Shown: positions 16,573 to 25,202, numbered from the stretch's first letter. The stretch is 64,000 nt of DNA from Chloroflexota bacterium (GCA_026707745.1 JAPOWG010000105.1:33483-97482), one strand, 5' to 3'. Made by a program: numbers and translations. The notes: generated from the letters alone by a model not told the origin.

Positions 16573-18285
16573 ATGAAGACCAAACTTACGCTATTGTTGA
16601 TAGTAGTTATGGCGCTGTCGTCCTTTGGCGGCATGTCCATAGCGCAAAGTGAAGATACCGTGAACATCCTGTTCTGGCAGGCGGCTTCGCAGATGAACCC
16701 GTACCTCGGCACAGGTACGAAAGAGTTCGAGGCGGCCGCGTCCGTTTTGGAACCCCTGGCTCGCTACAACCCGGCGGGAGAAATGGTGCCCTGGCTGGTT
16801 GACGAGATTCCGACCGTTGAAAACGGGGGCGTATCCGAAGATTTGACCACCATCACCTGGACGCTCTCGGAGGGCATCCTCTGGTCCGATGGTTCGCCTT
16901 TGACCGCCCATGATGTCGTGTTCAGTGGCGAATTCTGCCTGCATCCGGAAACGGGCTGCACGGTATTGAGCCAGTTCGACGGCGTCGAATCCATTGAAGC
17001 GCTTGACGACATGACGGTGAAGATCACCTTCAGCGGTCCCAAGCCATTCCCTTATGGTCCCTTTGTTGGTTTCTTGACCCCGATCATTCAGAAGGCGCAA
17101 TTTGAAGATTGCATCGGCGCCGCCTCCCTCGAATGCTCGGAAGAGAACTTCGGTCCCATCGGCACCGGGCCCTATGTCGTGGAAGACTTCCGCGTCAACG
17201 ATGTCGTAACCTATACCGCCAATCCGAACTTCCGCGAAGAAGGCAAACCCTATTTCAGCCGTCAGGTCTTCAAGGGCGGCGGCGATGCCGAATCGGCGGC
17301 TCGCGCCGTTCTGGAAACGGGCGAAGCGGATTACGCCTGGAACCTGCAGATTTCTCCCGCGGTCCTTACCGCGATGGAAGCGGCGGGTAACGGCACGGTC
17401 ATCGCGGGCTACGCCAACAATGTGGAACGGCTGATGGTGAACCAGACCAATCCGGATCCCATGCTGGATGCCGATACGCGCTCGGTCTGGATGGAAGACA
17501 ATGGCAACCCGCACCCCTTCCTGCATGTGCCGGCGATCTGGCAAGCCATGTCCATGGCGATTGACCGCAATACGATCGCCACGCAGCTCTATGGCGCGGG
17601 CGGCGTCGCTACCTGCAACGTTATCTCCGGTCCGCCCTCGGTCGCCTCGCCCAACAACGATGCCTGCCTGGTGCAAGACATAGACGGCGCCAACGCGCTG
17701 CTTGATGAAGCCGGGATCATGGACAGCGATGGCGATGGCATTCGCGAGTACATGGGCATTCCGCTGATGGTTTCCTACCAGACCTCGACCAACGCCGTGC
17801 GCCAGAACACGCAGGCATTGATCAAACAGTGGTGGAGTGAAATCGGCATCGAGACCGAGTTGCGCAATATCAGCGCTTCGGTCTTCTTCGGCGGCGATGT
17901 CGCCAGCCCCGATACCTACGCCAAGTTCTACACCGATATCGAGATGTACACCAACGGCTCCAATGGCACCGATATGGAACCTTATCTGGGCAACTGGCGT
18001 ACAACCGAGATTCCGGGACCATGGAACAAGTGGGGCGGCTCCAACGTGCCGCGCTGGTATAGCGAGGAATTTGACGCGCTGCTGGACGAAATGGCGGCCA
18101 CCGCCTCGGCAGAGGGTCGCATCGCGCTGACGATTCAGATGAACGATATGCTGGTTCAAAACGGCGTCATGATTCCGCTTGTGTTCCGCGCCAGCGTCTC
18201 TGCACATGCCAACTCGATCAGCGGCGTTGATATGAACGCCTGGGATTCCGAACTTTGGAATATCGCCGATTGGACGCGCATGTAG
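16573..18285 (+). CDS. Peptide ABC transporter substrate-binding protein (SBP family 5), paralogue 2
   Basis: A 570-residue paralogue of the preceding binding protein, with a signal peptide (core LTLLLIVVMALSSFGGM, cleavage near IAQSE) and the SBP_bac_5 signature WTLSEGILWSDGSPLTAHDVV (~residues 97-117). It shares long identical blocks with paralogue 1, such as GGGDAESAARAVLETGEADY, but differs in ligand-facing loops (for example RTTEIPGPWNKWGG near residue 480). The two probably serve the same permease pair with different ligands. ATG 16573 is used because GAGGAG lies directly upstream; the ATG at 16558 lacks a Shine-Dalgarno. Confidence 0.9.
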   Translation: MKTKLTLLLIVVMALSSFGGMSIAQSEDTVNILFWQAASQMNPYLGTGTKEFEAAASVLEPLARYNPAGEMVPWLVDEIPTVENGGVSEDLTTITWTLSEGILWSDGSPLTAHDVVFSGEFCLHPETGCTVLSQFDGVESIEALDDMTVKITFSGPKPFPYGPFVGFLTPIIQKAQFEDCIGAASLECSEENFGPIGTGPYVVEDFRVNDVVTYTANPNFREEGKPYFSRQVFKGGGDAESAARAVLETGEADYAWNLQISPAVLTAMEAAGNGTVIAGYANNVERLMVNQTNPDPMLDADTRSVWMEDNGNPHPFLHVPAIWQAMSMAIDRNTIATQLYGAGGVATCNVISGPPSVASPNNDACLVQDIDGANALLDEAGIMDSDGDGIREYMGIPLMVSYQTSTNAVRQNTQALIKQWWSEIGIETELRNISASVFFGGDVASPDTYAKFYTDIEMYTNGSNGTDMEPYLGNWRTTEIPGPWNKWGGSNVPRWYSEEFDALLDEMAATASAEGRIALTIQMNDMLVQNGVMIPLVFRASVSAHANSISGVDMNAWDSELWNIADWTRM

Positions 18286-18300
18286 CGCCGTCTATTCTTT

Positions 18301-18334
18301 GCCCTTCCCTCCTTGCGAGGGAGGGGCTTTTTTT
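18301..18334 (+). terminator. Rho-independent terminator after SBP gene 2
   Basis: GCCCTTCCCTC pairs with GAGGGAGGGGC (11 bp, one G-T) across a CTTGC loop, followed by seven T. It separates the binding protein from the RAYT gene and the permeases. Confidence 0.9.
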
Positions 18335-18354
18335 GAAACACTGTAGCAAATTTT

Positions 18355-18906
18355 ATGCGAACACGCCGGTCATTGCGTTTGAGCGGGTACGATTATAGCC
18401 AGAATGGAATCTACTATGTTACCGTATGCGCGTATCGTCATGCCAACCTGTTCGGAGCAATTGACGCTAGGGCGATGATTCCAAACGCCATCGGCAGGAT
18501 AATAGACGAGGAGTGGCAAAGGACTGCGAAGTTGGGCCCTAATGTCGGTTTGGATGTGTTTGTCGTGATGCCCAATCATATACATGGAATTATTGCGATT
18601 GTTGGTGAGGACAGGTGCACGAATCAGCGAAGCGCGCCGGCCGAATCGGTTATACGGAAGACCGGGAAACTGCAAGCAGGATCACTGGGCGCAATCGTCG
18701 GTCGGTTTAAGGGCAGCGTAACCAAGCGTGTTCGTGAAATGTCAAAACGTCGCGACTTTCCGGTCTGGCAGCGCAACTATTTTGACCATGTCGTCCGAAA
18801 CGAAAAGTCCCTGCAAGCCATACGAGAATACATACTGATGAATCCAGCGCGCTGGTCAGAAGATCCGTTCTATTTCGAGAATGATTCGGGTCGTTTGAGG
18901 CGTTGA
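18355..18906 (+). CDS. REP-associated tyrosine transposase (RAYT, Y1/HUH family)
   Basis: A 183-residue Y1 transposase of the IS200-like TnpA_REP branch. The HUH motif is MPNHIHGII near residue 75 and the catalytic Tyr is in IREYILMNPARW near residue 160. The N-terminal RLSGYDYSQNGIYYVTVCAYR is typical of RAYTs. These proteins cut and join single-stranded DNA at REP hairpins and are usually single-copy domesticated genes. A perfect GGGCGTTT/AAACGCCC hairpin lies 11 nt after the stop, the expected cognate. The gene separates two binding-protein genes from their permeases. It has a weak start and no clear Shine-Dalgarno because it begins right after the terminator. Confidence 0.9.
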   Translation: MRTRRSLRLSGYDYSQNGIYYVTVCAYRHANLFGAIDARAMIPNAIGRIIDEEWQRTAKLGPNVGLDVFVVMPNHIHGIIAIVGEDRCTNQRSAPAESVIRKTGKLQAGSLGAIVGRFKGSVTKRVREMSKRRDFPVWQRNYFDHVVRNEKSLQAIREYILMNPARWSEDPFYFENDSGRLRR

Positions 18907-18914
18907 GATCGGAG

Positions 18915-18943
18915 AGCGGGCGTTTCGGCGAAACGCCCCTACA
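18915..18943 (+). repeat. REP-like hairpin beside the RAYT gene
   Basis: GGGCGTTT (18918-18925), loop CGGCG, AAACGCCC (18931-18938), then CCTACAG. In inverse reading this is CTGTAGGGGCGTTT..., the same head sequence as the hairpins at 9195, 43322, 51525 and 62896. Confidence 0.8.
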
Positions 18944-18986
18944 GAATCCTGTGTGGTTAATCTGTTAAAGTTCTAGGGAGTGTATC

Positions 18987-20000
18987 GTGGGAAAATATGT
19001 TATTCGACGCCTCTTGACCGCCGTACCAACGATACTTGTTATCAGTTTCATTATTTTTGCGATTCTGGAATTATCCCCCAGCGACCCTACGGGCAATCTC
19101 CCCTTGACCATCCCACCCGAGGTGCGGGCGAAGATCCGCGAAGCATTGGGCGCGGACGATCCCTTCGCCGTCAAGTACGTCAAATGGCTCAATCAGTTTT
19201 TCATTGCCGAACCACTAAACTTGTTCGAGAAGTCCTTTGGCGTTACCTTGCCGGGTTCAGAGGATCGCACGCGCGTCATCTCCTGGGCCACGCGCGGACC
19301 GGTGATCGATATCATCGCCGAGCGCCTGCCACAGACACTTTGGGTTGTTGGATCATCGTATGTTCTTGGTGTCCTGATCGCGATCCCCGTCGGCGTATTT
19401 TCCGCCTACCGGCAATATTCCATTTTCGACCAAGTCGGCACCTTCCTGATGATGGTGGGCTTTTCCGTGCCGACATTCTTCACCGGCTTGATGTTCATCA
19501 TCATTTTCAGCGTCAATTTGAAGTGGTTCCCATCGGTGTATGACACCACCCTTGTGGTGACGGATATCGAGACGCTGCAGTTGCAGTTGCGGCAGATGTT
19601 CATGCCGGTGACGGTTCTCACGCTGTACACCACGGCGCAGATGAGCCGCTACACGCGCGCCTCGACCTTGGAAAACTTGCAACAAGACTATATCCGAACC
19701 GCTCGTTCCAAGGGCTTGAACGAACGGGTGGTCGTGAGTCGCCATGCCGTGCGCAACAGCTTGATACCGGTGGTCACGCTGATCGCGCTGGGCATCCCGG
19801 GCATCTTCGCCGGCGCGCTGATTACCGAGCAGATTTTCCGCGTCAACGGCATCGGCCAGTATTTGATCATCGCCATTCAAGGCGGCGATTTGCCCACTGT
19901 GCAAACCGTGACCTTCATCTTCGCGGTTCTGGTGGTGCTCTTTAATATCGTCGCCGATGTGCTTTACGGGATTCTCGACCCCCGCGTGACTTATTCGTAG
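18987..20000 (+). CDS. Peptide/nickel ABC transporter permease, DppB-like
   Basis: A 337-residue inner-membrane permease with an N-terminal helix, a large periplasmic loop (residues 35-110), and five further helices of the BPD_transp_1 fold. The EAA-like cytoplasmic motif is DYIRTARSKGLNERVVVSRHAVRNSL near residue 230, where the ATPase docks. The N-terminal MGKYVIRRLLTAVPTILVIS is typical of DppB/OppB. The start is GTG 18987 with AGGGAG at 7 nt. The stop is followed 22 nt later by the DppC partner. No ATPase gene is in the window, so DppD/F-type subunits must be encoded elsewhere. Confidence 0.93.
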   Translation: MGKYVIRRLLTAVPTILVISFIIFAILELSPSDPTGNLPLTIPPEVRAKIREALGADDPFAVKYVKWLNQFFIAEPLNLFEKSFGVTLPGSEDRTRVISWATRGPVIDIIAERLPQTLWVVGSSYVLGVLIAIPVGVFSAYRQYSIFDQVGTFLMMVGFSVPTFFTGLMFIIIFSVNLKWFPSVYDTTLVVTDIETLQLQLRQMFMPVTVLTLYTTAQMSRYTRASTLENLQQDYIRTARSKGLNERVVVSRHAVRNSLIPVVTLIALGIPGIFAGALITEQIFRVNGIGQYLIIAIQGGDLPTVQTVTFIFAVLVVLFNIVADVLYGILDPRVTYS

Positions 20001-20022
20001 ATCTTATTGATTGGCTGAAACC

Positions 20023-20949
20023 ATGACAGCAGTGGCAAAGGCGAAACCCAAGAACCTGGAAGATACCGAATTACAAGCGCGGACCTTCGTCGGCGACGCC
20101 TGGCGGCAGTTTCGCCGGCATCGCCTGGCGATGATCGCGATCGGCGTCTTGGCGGTCATCATCATCGGCGTGGCGATTGGCCCGCTGTTTTGGACGCTGG
20201 ATCCGGAGTACATTGACATCGTCGCCGCCTATCAACTGTCGTCGCCGGAACATCCCTGGGGCACGGACAGCCTGGGCCGCGATACGCTGGCGCGCGCCCT
20301 GCAGGGCGGGCGCGTCTCACTGATGATCGGCATTTCCGCCATGCTGGTATCGATCACCATCGGCACGGTCGTCGGTTTGATGGCGGGTTATTTCCGACGC
20401 CTCGACAACCCACTGATGCGCCTGACGGATATCTTTATCGCTCTGCCGCAATTGCCCCTGCTGCTGGTGCTGATGATGCTCTTCCGCGAACCCTTGAAAG
20501 CGGCATTTGGCGTCGAGGGAGGCGTCTTCCTGCTGATGGTATCGGTCATCGGCGGCTTGCAATGGATGCCCACGGCGCGGCTGGTGCGCGGCGAGGTGCT
20601 GACCGTGAAGTCGCGCGAATTCATCACCGCCGCGGACGCCCTGGGCTCGCAAGACGGACGCATATTGCGCTGGCATATCTTGCCCAACGTGATGAGCCCG
20701 GTCATCGTGGCGGCGACCTTCAGCATCGCCAGCGCGATCATCACAGAATCGGCGCTGTCCTTCCTTGGTTTGGGCTTCCCGCCGGATTTCCCCACCTGGG
20801 GGCGCCTGCTATTCGATGGCAAAGACTATCTGACGATCACCTGGACGCTGGTATTCTGGCCCGGCATGTTGATCTCGATGACGGTGCTTTGTGTGAACTT
20901 CATCGGCGACGGACTGCGGGACGCGCTGGATCCGCGGTTGCGGAAGTAA
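20023..20949 (+). CDS. Peptide/nickel ABC transporter permease, DppC-like
   Basis: A 308-residue permease with the N-terminal OppC-type soluble lead (residues 1-25), a first helix around residues 30-50, the HPWGTDSLGRDTLARALQGGR signature near residue 84 and the EAA motif EFITAADALGSQDGRILRWHILPNV near residue 205. It pairs with the upstream DppB-like protein to form the transmembrane channel. ATG 20023 is taken; a TTG at 20011 would add four residues and no clear Shine-Dalgarno decides between them. It ends the operon, with a good terminator at 20973. Confidence 0.92.
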   Translation: MTAVAKAKPKNLEDTELQARTFVGDAWRQFRRHRLAMIAIGVLAVIIIGVAIGPLFWTLDPEYIDIVAAYQLSSPEHPWGTDSLGRDTLARALQGGRVSLMIGISAMLVSITIGTVVGLMAGYFRRLDNPLMRLTDIFIALPQLPLLLVLMMLFREPLKAAFGVEGGVFLLMVSVIGGLQWMPTARLVRGEVLTVKSREFITAADALGSQDGRILRWHILPNVMSPVIVAATFSIASAIITESALSFLGLGFPPDFPTWGRLLFDGKDYLTITWTLVFWPGMLISMTVLCVNFIGDGLRDALDPRLRK

Positions 20950-20972
20950 GCCAGCGATATTGAGAAAACTGC

Positions 20973-21002
20973 AAGAGCGGGTAGGCACCCCGCTCTTTTT
21001 TG
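20973..21002 (+). terminator. Rho-independent terminator of the permease operon
   Basis: AAGAGCGGG (20973-20981), 7-nt loop TAGGCAC, CCCGCTCTT (20989-20997), then T's. The perfect 9-bp stem lies 24 nt after the DppC stop. Confidence 0.92.
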
Positions 21003-21073
21003 TTTGGGATCATATCTTGATATAATGCCCTTTGAATCATCCAAGCGCCGACCTGTTCTAGCGAGGTGTGACC

Positions 21074-21652
21074 ATGCCCTACATCAAGCAAATCACCCTA
21101 GACCACGCCACCGGCCTGGTGAAAAAAGAACTGGAAAAGGCGGTCAAGCGCGCCGGACGCGTCTGGAACATCGTGGCTATCATGTCGCTGAACGGGCGCG
21201 TCATGAAAGCCTCCATGGAGATGTACGGCGCGACCATGTTCGCCGAATCGCCCCTGTCGCGGCAACAGCGGGAGATGCTGGCGGTGGTCGTCAGTGTAGC
21301 CAACGGCTGCGTCTACTGAATTCAGTCACACGCGCATGACCTCCGTGCCGAGGTCAAGGGATTCGAAAGCGAAGCTGAAGCCGATGCCTTTGTACACGCA
21401 ATCGCTCGCGATTGGCGGACGGCGCGGCTGAACGCCATGGATAGCGCGCTATGCGCCTATGCGGAAAAACTGACCTCTCATCCAACTGAGATGACAGTGG
21501 CGGACGTGGGCGCCCTGCGCCAAGCCGGTTTGGACGATGTCGCCATTCACGATGCCACGCAAATAGTCGCTTATTTCAATTACATCAACCGCGTTGCCGA
21601 CGCATTGGGGGTCGAACGGGAAGACTTCATTCAACCCTGGGGCGTGCTCTAA
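21074..21652 (+). CDS. AhpD-like peroxidase-related selenoprotein (Sec at in-frame TGA)
   Basis: A 192-residue protein if TGA 21317-21319 is read as selenocysteine. The same frame continues without a stop for another 110 codons to TAA 21652. Both halves belong to one family: before the TGA SPLSRQQREMLAVVVSVANGC, after it IQSHAHDLR, then AYAEKLTSHPTEMTVADVGALRQAGL and FNYINRVADALGV, the arrangement of the peroxidase-related AhpD/CMD enzymes (TIGR01926 type). The TGA replaces the second Cys of the NGCxYCxxxH redox motif, giving C79-x-x-U82 with His86. A hairpin fitting the bacterial SECIS rules lies downstream, and tRNA-Sec is 11 kb away. Expected role: thiol-linked peroxide reduction or disulfide exchange in the cytosol. 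GAGGTG precedes ATG 21074. Confidence 0.9.
21320..21360 (+). promoter_or_regulatory. Candidate bSECIS element
   Basis: After the UGA at 21317-21319, TGACCTC (21337-21343) pairs perfectly with GAGGTCA (21350-21356) around the 6-nt loop CGTGCC. The loop lies 25-30 nt after UGA, and its second base is G. Bacterial SECIS elements typically have a 3-14 nt loop 16-37 nt after UGA with a G in the first two loop bases. Confidence 0.75.
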
Positions 21653-21934
21653 ACGCGGGCTACCGTTACCGAAAACGATACACTTGTATACTTTGATTCC
21701 GAGATATTCCGGCGACCGAGACCCGCCTTGCCCAGCTACGGTTGATAACTGTGCTGCCAACCGCCTCTCCCTTGTCTTGGGTATTTTGTAACAACAAGAT
21801 GAGTAGAAGTAGAGAAACCGTAGCAATACTTGCGCGGATAGGGATTTATGCGCTATAGTATATCATATTTTGCATAATGTCTGGCCGTCGTGGAAGTGAC
21901 TCAAGTGGCGAATGCCTGATTGGTGAGATCAGCT

Positions 21935-22288
21935 ATGGCAATTACTGTGCGCTGGAAAGACCAAGAACGGACTTGCATCGAGACTCACTTTGATGATCCA
22001 TGGACCTTGGAAGACTTCATCGAGGCGCGCAAAAGATGGTACCGTATGATTAAATCCGTTGATTACCGGGTGCCGATCTTGTTGGATATGAACGAGACCT
22101 TCCAACCGCCTAAAGGGATCTTGCGACACTTTTCGGCCATTCACCGCGCGCCGCATCCCCGACAAGGCCACATTTACATTTGTGGCATGAATCCCGAGTA
22201 CAATAAACTGCGCGATCATATGGTCGAGGGGGTTGTCGACCCGGTAAAGGCGGTAAAATTCGTCGAATCTTCCGAAATCCCGGTCTGA
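21935..22288 (+). CDS. Hypothetical protein, SpoIIAA/STAS-like in layout
   Basis: A 117-residue cytosolic protein of unknown function. ITVRWKDQERTCIETHFDDPWTLEDFIEARKRWYRMI opens it, with a predicted alternation of strands and helices (VPILLDMNET, HPRQGHIYICGM) that recalls the SpoIIAA-like small alpha/beta fold, but I do not recognise a conserved motif. The ATG at 21935 has GGTGAG upstream at 7 nt; a TTG at 21920 is possible but has less support. Alone, between the selenoprotein and the AraC-Ogt gene. Confidence 0.6.
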   Translation: MAITVRWKDQERTCIETHFDDPWTLEDFIEARKRWYRMIKSVDYRVPILLDMNETFQPPKGILRHFSAIHRAPHPRQGHIYICGMNPEYNKLRDHMVEGVVDPVKAVKFVESSEIPV

Positions 22289-22471
22289 TACATCGGGGAC
22301 CTCGATAGACCACCACGCTAAGCACAACTGACGACGTGAAGAAGATCCCTGGCGCAATGCTGCATATCGCCGGCTTGCGTGCTGCCTGCGGTTTTGCGCA
22401 AGAATCAGAGTGTTTTGCCACTTCATCTCGACTATGATGTGTTCATCAACGCCGAGCAGGGGGACACGAAG

Positions 22472-23362
22472 ATGAAACGTGAGCGAGACATGGCAAATGA
22501 TACGGACTTGGTGGCGCGGGTCTGCGCGTATTTGCAAGAGGCTCATCCTCAATCACTGCGACTGCAGGATTTGGGCCGCCAGTTCCACATCAGCCCTTAT
22601 CATCTGCAGCGGCTATTCAAAGCGGCGACCGGCGTATCGCCCCGCGAGTTTGCCGCCAGCCTGCGGCTGGAAGATTTCAAAACGCGGGTACAAGGTGGCG
22701 AAAGCATTACAGATGCCATTTACTCGGTCGGATACAGTTCTTCCAGCCGGCTCTATGAAAACAGCGACGAAAAACTAGGTATGGCGCCTTCCACATACCG
22801 CAAGCGCGGGCAGGGCATGACCATTTTCTTCAGCGTGGTGCCATGCCCCTTGGGTCAATTGCTGGTAGCCGTGACTGAGCGCGGCATCTGCAAGCTCAGT
22901 CTGGGTGATCAATCCGACGAACTGGTCGCCGACCTGTCGAGTGAATTCGAGCGCGCCGAGCGCGTTCGCGATGACGAAGGCGTCGGGTACTGGGTAGAAA
23001 AGATCATCGCCTATCTCGAAGGCTGGCAACCACATCTTGATCTGCCGCTCGACTTGCGCGCGACCGCCTTTCAATTGAGAGTCTGGCAACAGCTACAAGC
23101 CATCCCCGTCGGCGAAACCCGCACTTATAGCGATATTGCCGCCGCCATCGGTCAACCGACCGCAAGTCGAGCAGTTGCCAATGCCTGCGCCGGCAATCCG
23201 GTAGCCCTGGTCATCCCTTGTCACCGCATCATTCGCAAGGACAAGAGCTTGGGCGGCTATCGCTGGGGTATTGAACGCAAGCACATGCTGCTGCAAAACG
23301 AGAAGCGCTACGCGGAGTCCAGGTCCGGGGACCAGGTTAGGCCTGCGAAAAACCGCCTGTAG
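22472..23362 (+). CDS. AraC-type/methylated-DNA-cysteine methyltransferase fusion (Ada-like)
   Basis: A 296-residue fusion. Residues ~6-105 hold an AraC/XylS helix-turn-helix pair (LRLQDLGRQFHISPYHLQRLFKAATG, SITDAIYSVGYSSSSRLYEN). Residues ~115-280 are an O6-alkylguanine DNA alkyltransferase: the strand TIFFSVVPCPLGQLLVAVTERGI, then the active site IPCHRII near residue 255 with the acceptor Cys. It repairs O6-methylguanine by irreversible transfer to Cys and may regulate its own gene, as in Ada, though the N-terminal Zn-Cys4 methylphosphotriester domain is missing. AGGGGGAC lies 8 nt upstream of ATG 22472. It starts a short unit with the transporter at 23481. Confidence 0.93.
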   Translation: MKRERDMANDTDLVARVCAYLQEAHPQSLRLQDLGRQFHISPYHLQRLFKAATGVSPREFAASLRLEDFKTRVQGGESITDAIYSVGYSSSSRLYENSDEKLGMAPSTYRKRGQGMTIFFSVVPCPLGQLLVAVTERGICKLSLGDQSDELVADLSSEFERAERVRDDEGVGYWVEKIIAYLEGWQPHLDLPLDLRATAFQLRVWQQLQAIPVGETRTYSDIAAAIGQPTASRAVANACAGNPVALVIPCHRIIRKDKSLGGYRWGIERKHMLLQNEKRYAESRSGDQVRPAKNRL

Positions 23363-23480
23363 CGCCACGTTTTCCGCAAAGCCGATGCGATGGCCCGCGA
23401 CCGAGGCATTCGCACCCTCGCGCGGAATCAGAGAAATTGTTGTACTATTACTGGTGTATTAAGGATCTCCGGGAGGTAGC

Positions 23481-24161
23481 ATGTCCATCCGAAATCTCCA
23501 TATTCTAATACTCGTCAGCGTCGCCTATGTCGCCGCGCAGATGGTCGCCGATATTTCCAATATGCGGGACCTGACGCTCTTCGGTTTGAGCGTCAGCGCT
23601 TTTTCCATCGCTTATCCGCTGACTTTCACCTTGCGCGATATGGCGCACAAGCTTGCCGGTCCCTATGTGGCGCGAACGCTTATCATCGCCGCCGCCGTCA
23701 TCTACCTGGTAGTGCAAGCCTTTTTCACTATTGTTTCCAATTTGCCGCCTGAAATGACGCCTGACGAACAAATCGCGCTGGGTCAGTTGCTGACACCGGA
23801 ATGGCGCTTCCTGATGGCGGCGGTTTTGGCGTCGGTATTGTCGCAATTGGTCGACACCGAAGTTTATACGCGCTGGATTGATCGCTTCGGTCGAGAGCAT
23901 CAGTGGGGCCGCGTCCTCGTCAGCAACGCGATCGGCATCCCGCTCGATCGAATTCTTTTTTTGGTACTGGCCTTTGCCGGCACGATGTCGACCGAGGGCA
24001 TGGTGGAAGCCTTCATTGGCACGACCATCGTTCGCCTCGTTTTTGGCGTGATATCGATACCGGGCATCTATCTGGTCGAGGAACACTCCGAGGACTGGAT
24101 CCACATCACCGAAATCCGCCATACCGATCCGCCTTCATTCGCGCGATCAAAGGGCGAATAG
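23481..24161 (+). CDS. Queuosine precursor transporter (YhhQ/VUT family)
   Basis: A 226-residue protein with about six transmembrane helices. The N-terminal segment with ISNMRDLTLFGLSVSAFSIAYP and FTLRDMAHKLAGP and the later DTEVYTRWIDRFG are characteristic of the VUT/YhhQ family, which imports preQ0/preQ1 or queuine for tRNA modification. GGGAGG precedes the ATG. No queuosine biosynthesis genes or preQ1 riboswitch is visible upstream, so salvage from outside is plausible. The C-terminal tail is soluble and acidic. Confidence 0.85.
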   Translation: MSIRNLHILILVSVAYVAAQMVADISNMRDLTLFGLSVSAFSIAYPLTFTLRDMAHKLAGPYVARTLIIAAAVIYLVVQAFFTIVSNLPPEMTPDEQIALGQLLTPEWRFLMAAVLASVLSQLVDTEVYTRWIDRFGREHQWGRVLVSNAIGIPLDRILFLVLAFAGTMSTEGMVEAFIGTTIVRLVFGVISIPGIYLVEEHSEDWIHITEIRHTDPPSFARSKGE

Positions 24162-24308
24162 ACCTGCGGCTCACGGAGATAGCGAACTGACGTCTCCGAG
24201 AGATGCGAACCTGGCGTGATGATCGCGTCGATGCCGGGCCTATACCTGGTCAAGGAGCGGCCCTAAGGACGACCAAGCAGGGGTAGCGGCACCTAGGCGT
24301 CATTTCTG

Positions 24309-25187
24309 TCACCGCCACCAGCTGAGCGAATCGGCGTCCGGCTCGCCCAAATGCAGCCGTGTCAATTCACCCGTCTCCACATCAACCCGCATGATACGCG
24401 AGACCCCGTCCACCGAGCGCGCGAAGGTCACGACGCGCCCGTCCGGCGCCCACTTGGGCAAGCTGTCGTAGCGAAATTCCACCACCAGCGGTGTCACCTG
24501 CCCCGTCTCTAGCGAATACAGATAGATCGCCGAAGCGCCATCGCGCCGCGAGGCGAAGACGATATTTTTCCCATCGGGCGACCAATCCGGCGAGTTATCG
24601 GGATTGGGATGCGTCGTCAGTTGCGTCAGGGATGCGCTGGGCAGGTGGTAAGTATAAATATCCCAGCCATCGCCGCGGTTGGAGGCGAAAGCGATTGACT
24701 CCCCGTCTGGCGACCAGGCCGGTTGTCTTTCGCTGGCTTCCGAAGCTGTGATGCGGCGCAAATCACTGCCGTCCGGACGGATGACATAAATATTGTTATC
24801 GCCCTCCCGGTTGCTGTGGAAGGCGATCCACTCGCCATCGGGAGACCAGGCGGGGGATTCGGCGATGGACTTCGATCCTGTAAGCCGACGGGAACCCGCG
24901 CTGGCGATATCGTAGACCATGATATCGCTGCCGTAGGGCAGCAATTGCGTCAGGGCCAGGCGCGTGCCATCGGGCGAAATCGCCGGCTCGACATAGTCAT
25001 AGTGGTCCAGGCGCAGCTTAAGATTGTGCGTCAGATCGTGCACGACGATCTCGGGCAAGCCATCTGGAAGGGTCATATAGGCGACCATCGCCGAGGGGAA
25101 AAGCGCGGCCATCAAGAAGCGCAGCGCGATCAATGCGCCGAAGATCAGGCTCAATATGATTGTAAGGATGAAGAATGCGCGGCGCAT
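24309..25187 (-). CDS. TolB-like beta-propeller protein, membrane-anchored
   Basis: A 292-residue protein with an uncleaved N-terminal signal anchor (IILSLIFGALIALRFLMAALF) followed by six WD40-like TolB repeats. Each carries the PAWSPDGEWIAFHSNR-like motif (SPDG at residues ~70, 116, 159, 202 and 245). The propeller would be outside the cytoplasm. TolB-like propellers bind proteins or peptides; the partner is not known here. It is separated from the FMO gene to its right by one copy of the dispersed repeat. Confidence 0.85.
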   Translation of the reverse strand: MRRAFFILTIILSLIFGALIALRFLMAALFPSAMVAYMTLPDGLPEIVVHDLTHNLKLRLDHYDYVEPAISPDGTRLALTQLLPYGSDIMVYDIASAGSRRLTGSKSIAESPAWSPDGEWIAFHSNREGDNNIYVIRPDGSDLRRITASEASERQPAWSPDGESIAFASNRGDGWDIYTYHLPSASLTQLTTHPNPDNSPDWSPDGKNIVFASRRDGASAIYLYSLETGQVTPLVVEFRYDSLPKWAPDGRVVTFARSVDGVSRIMRVDVETGELTRLHLGEPDADSLSWWR

Positions 25188-25202
25188 GAGACTCTTATTT
25201 GA

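Noticed and set aside
16591..18207. 538-codon minus-strand ORF opposite the second SBP gene
   Set aside because: The plus strand encodes an unmistakable signal-peptide-bearing SBP; the antisense product is a His/Arg-rich artefact of GC-rich codon use.
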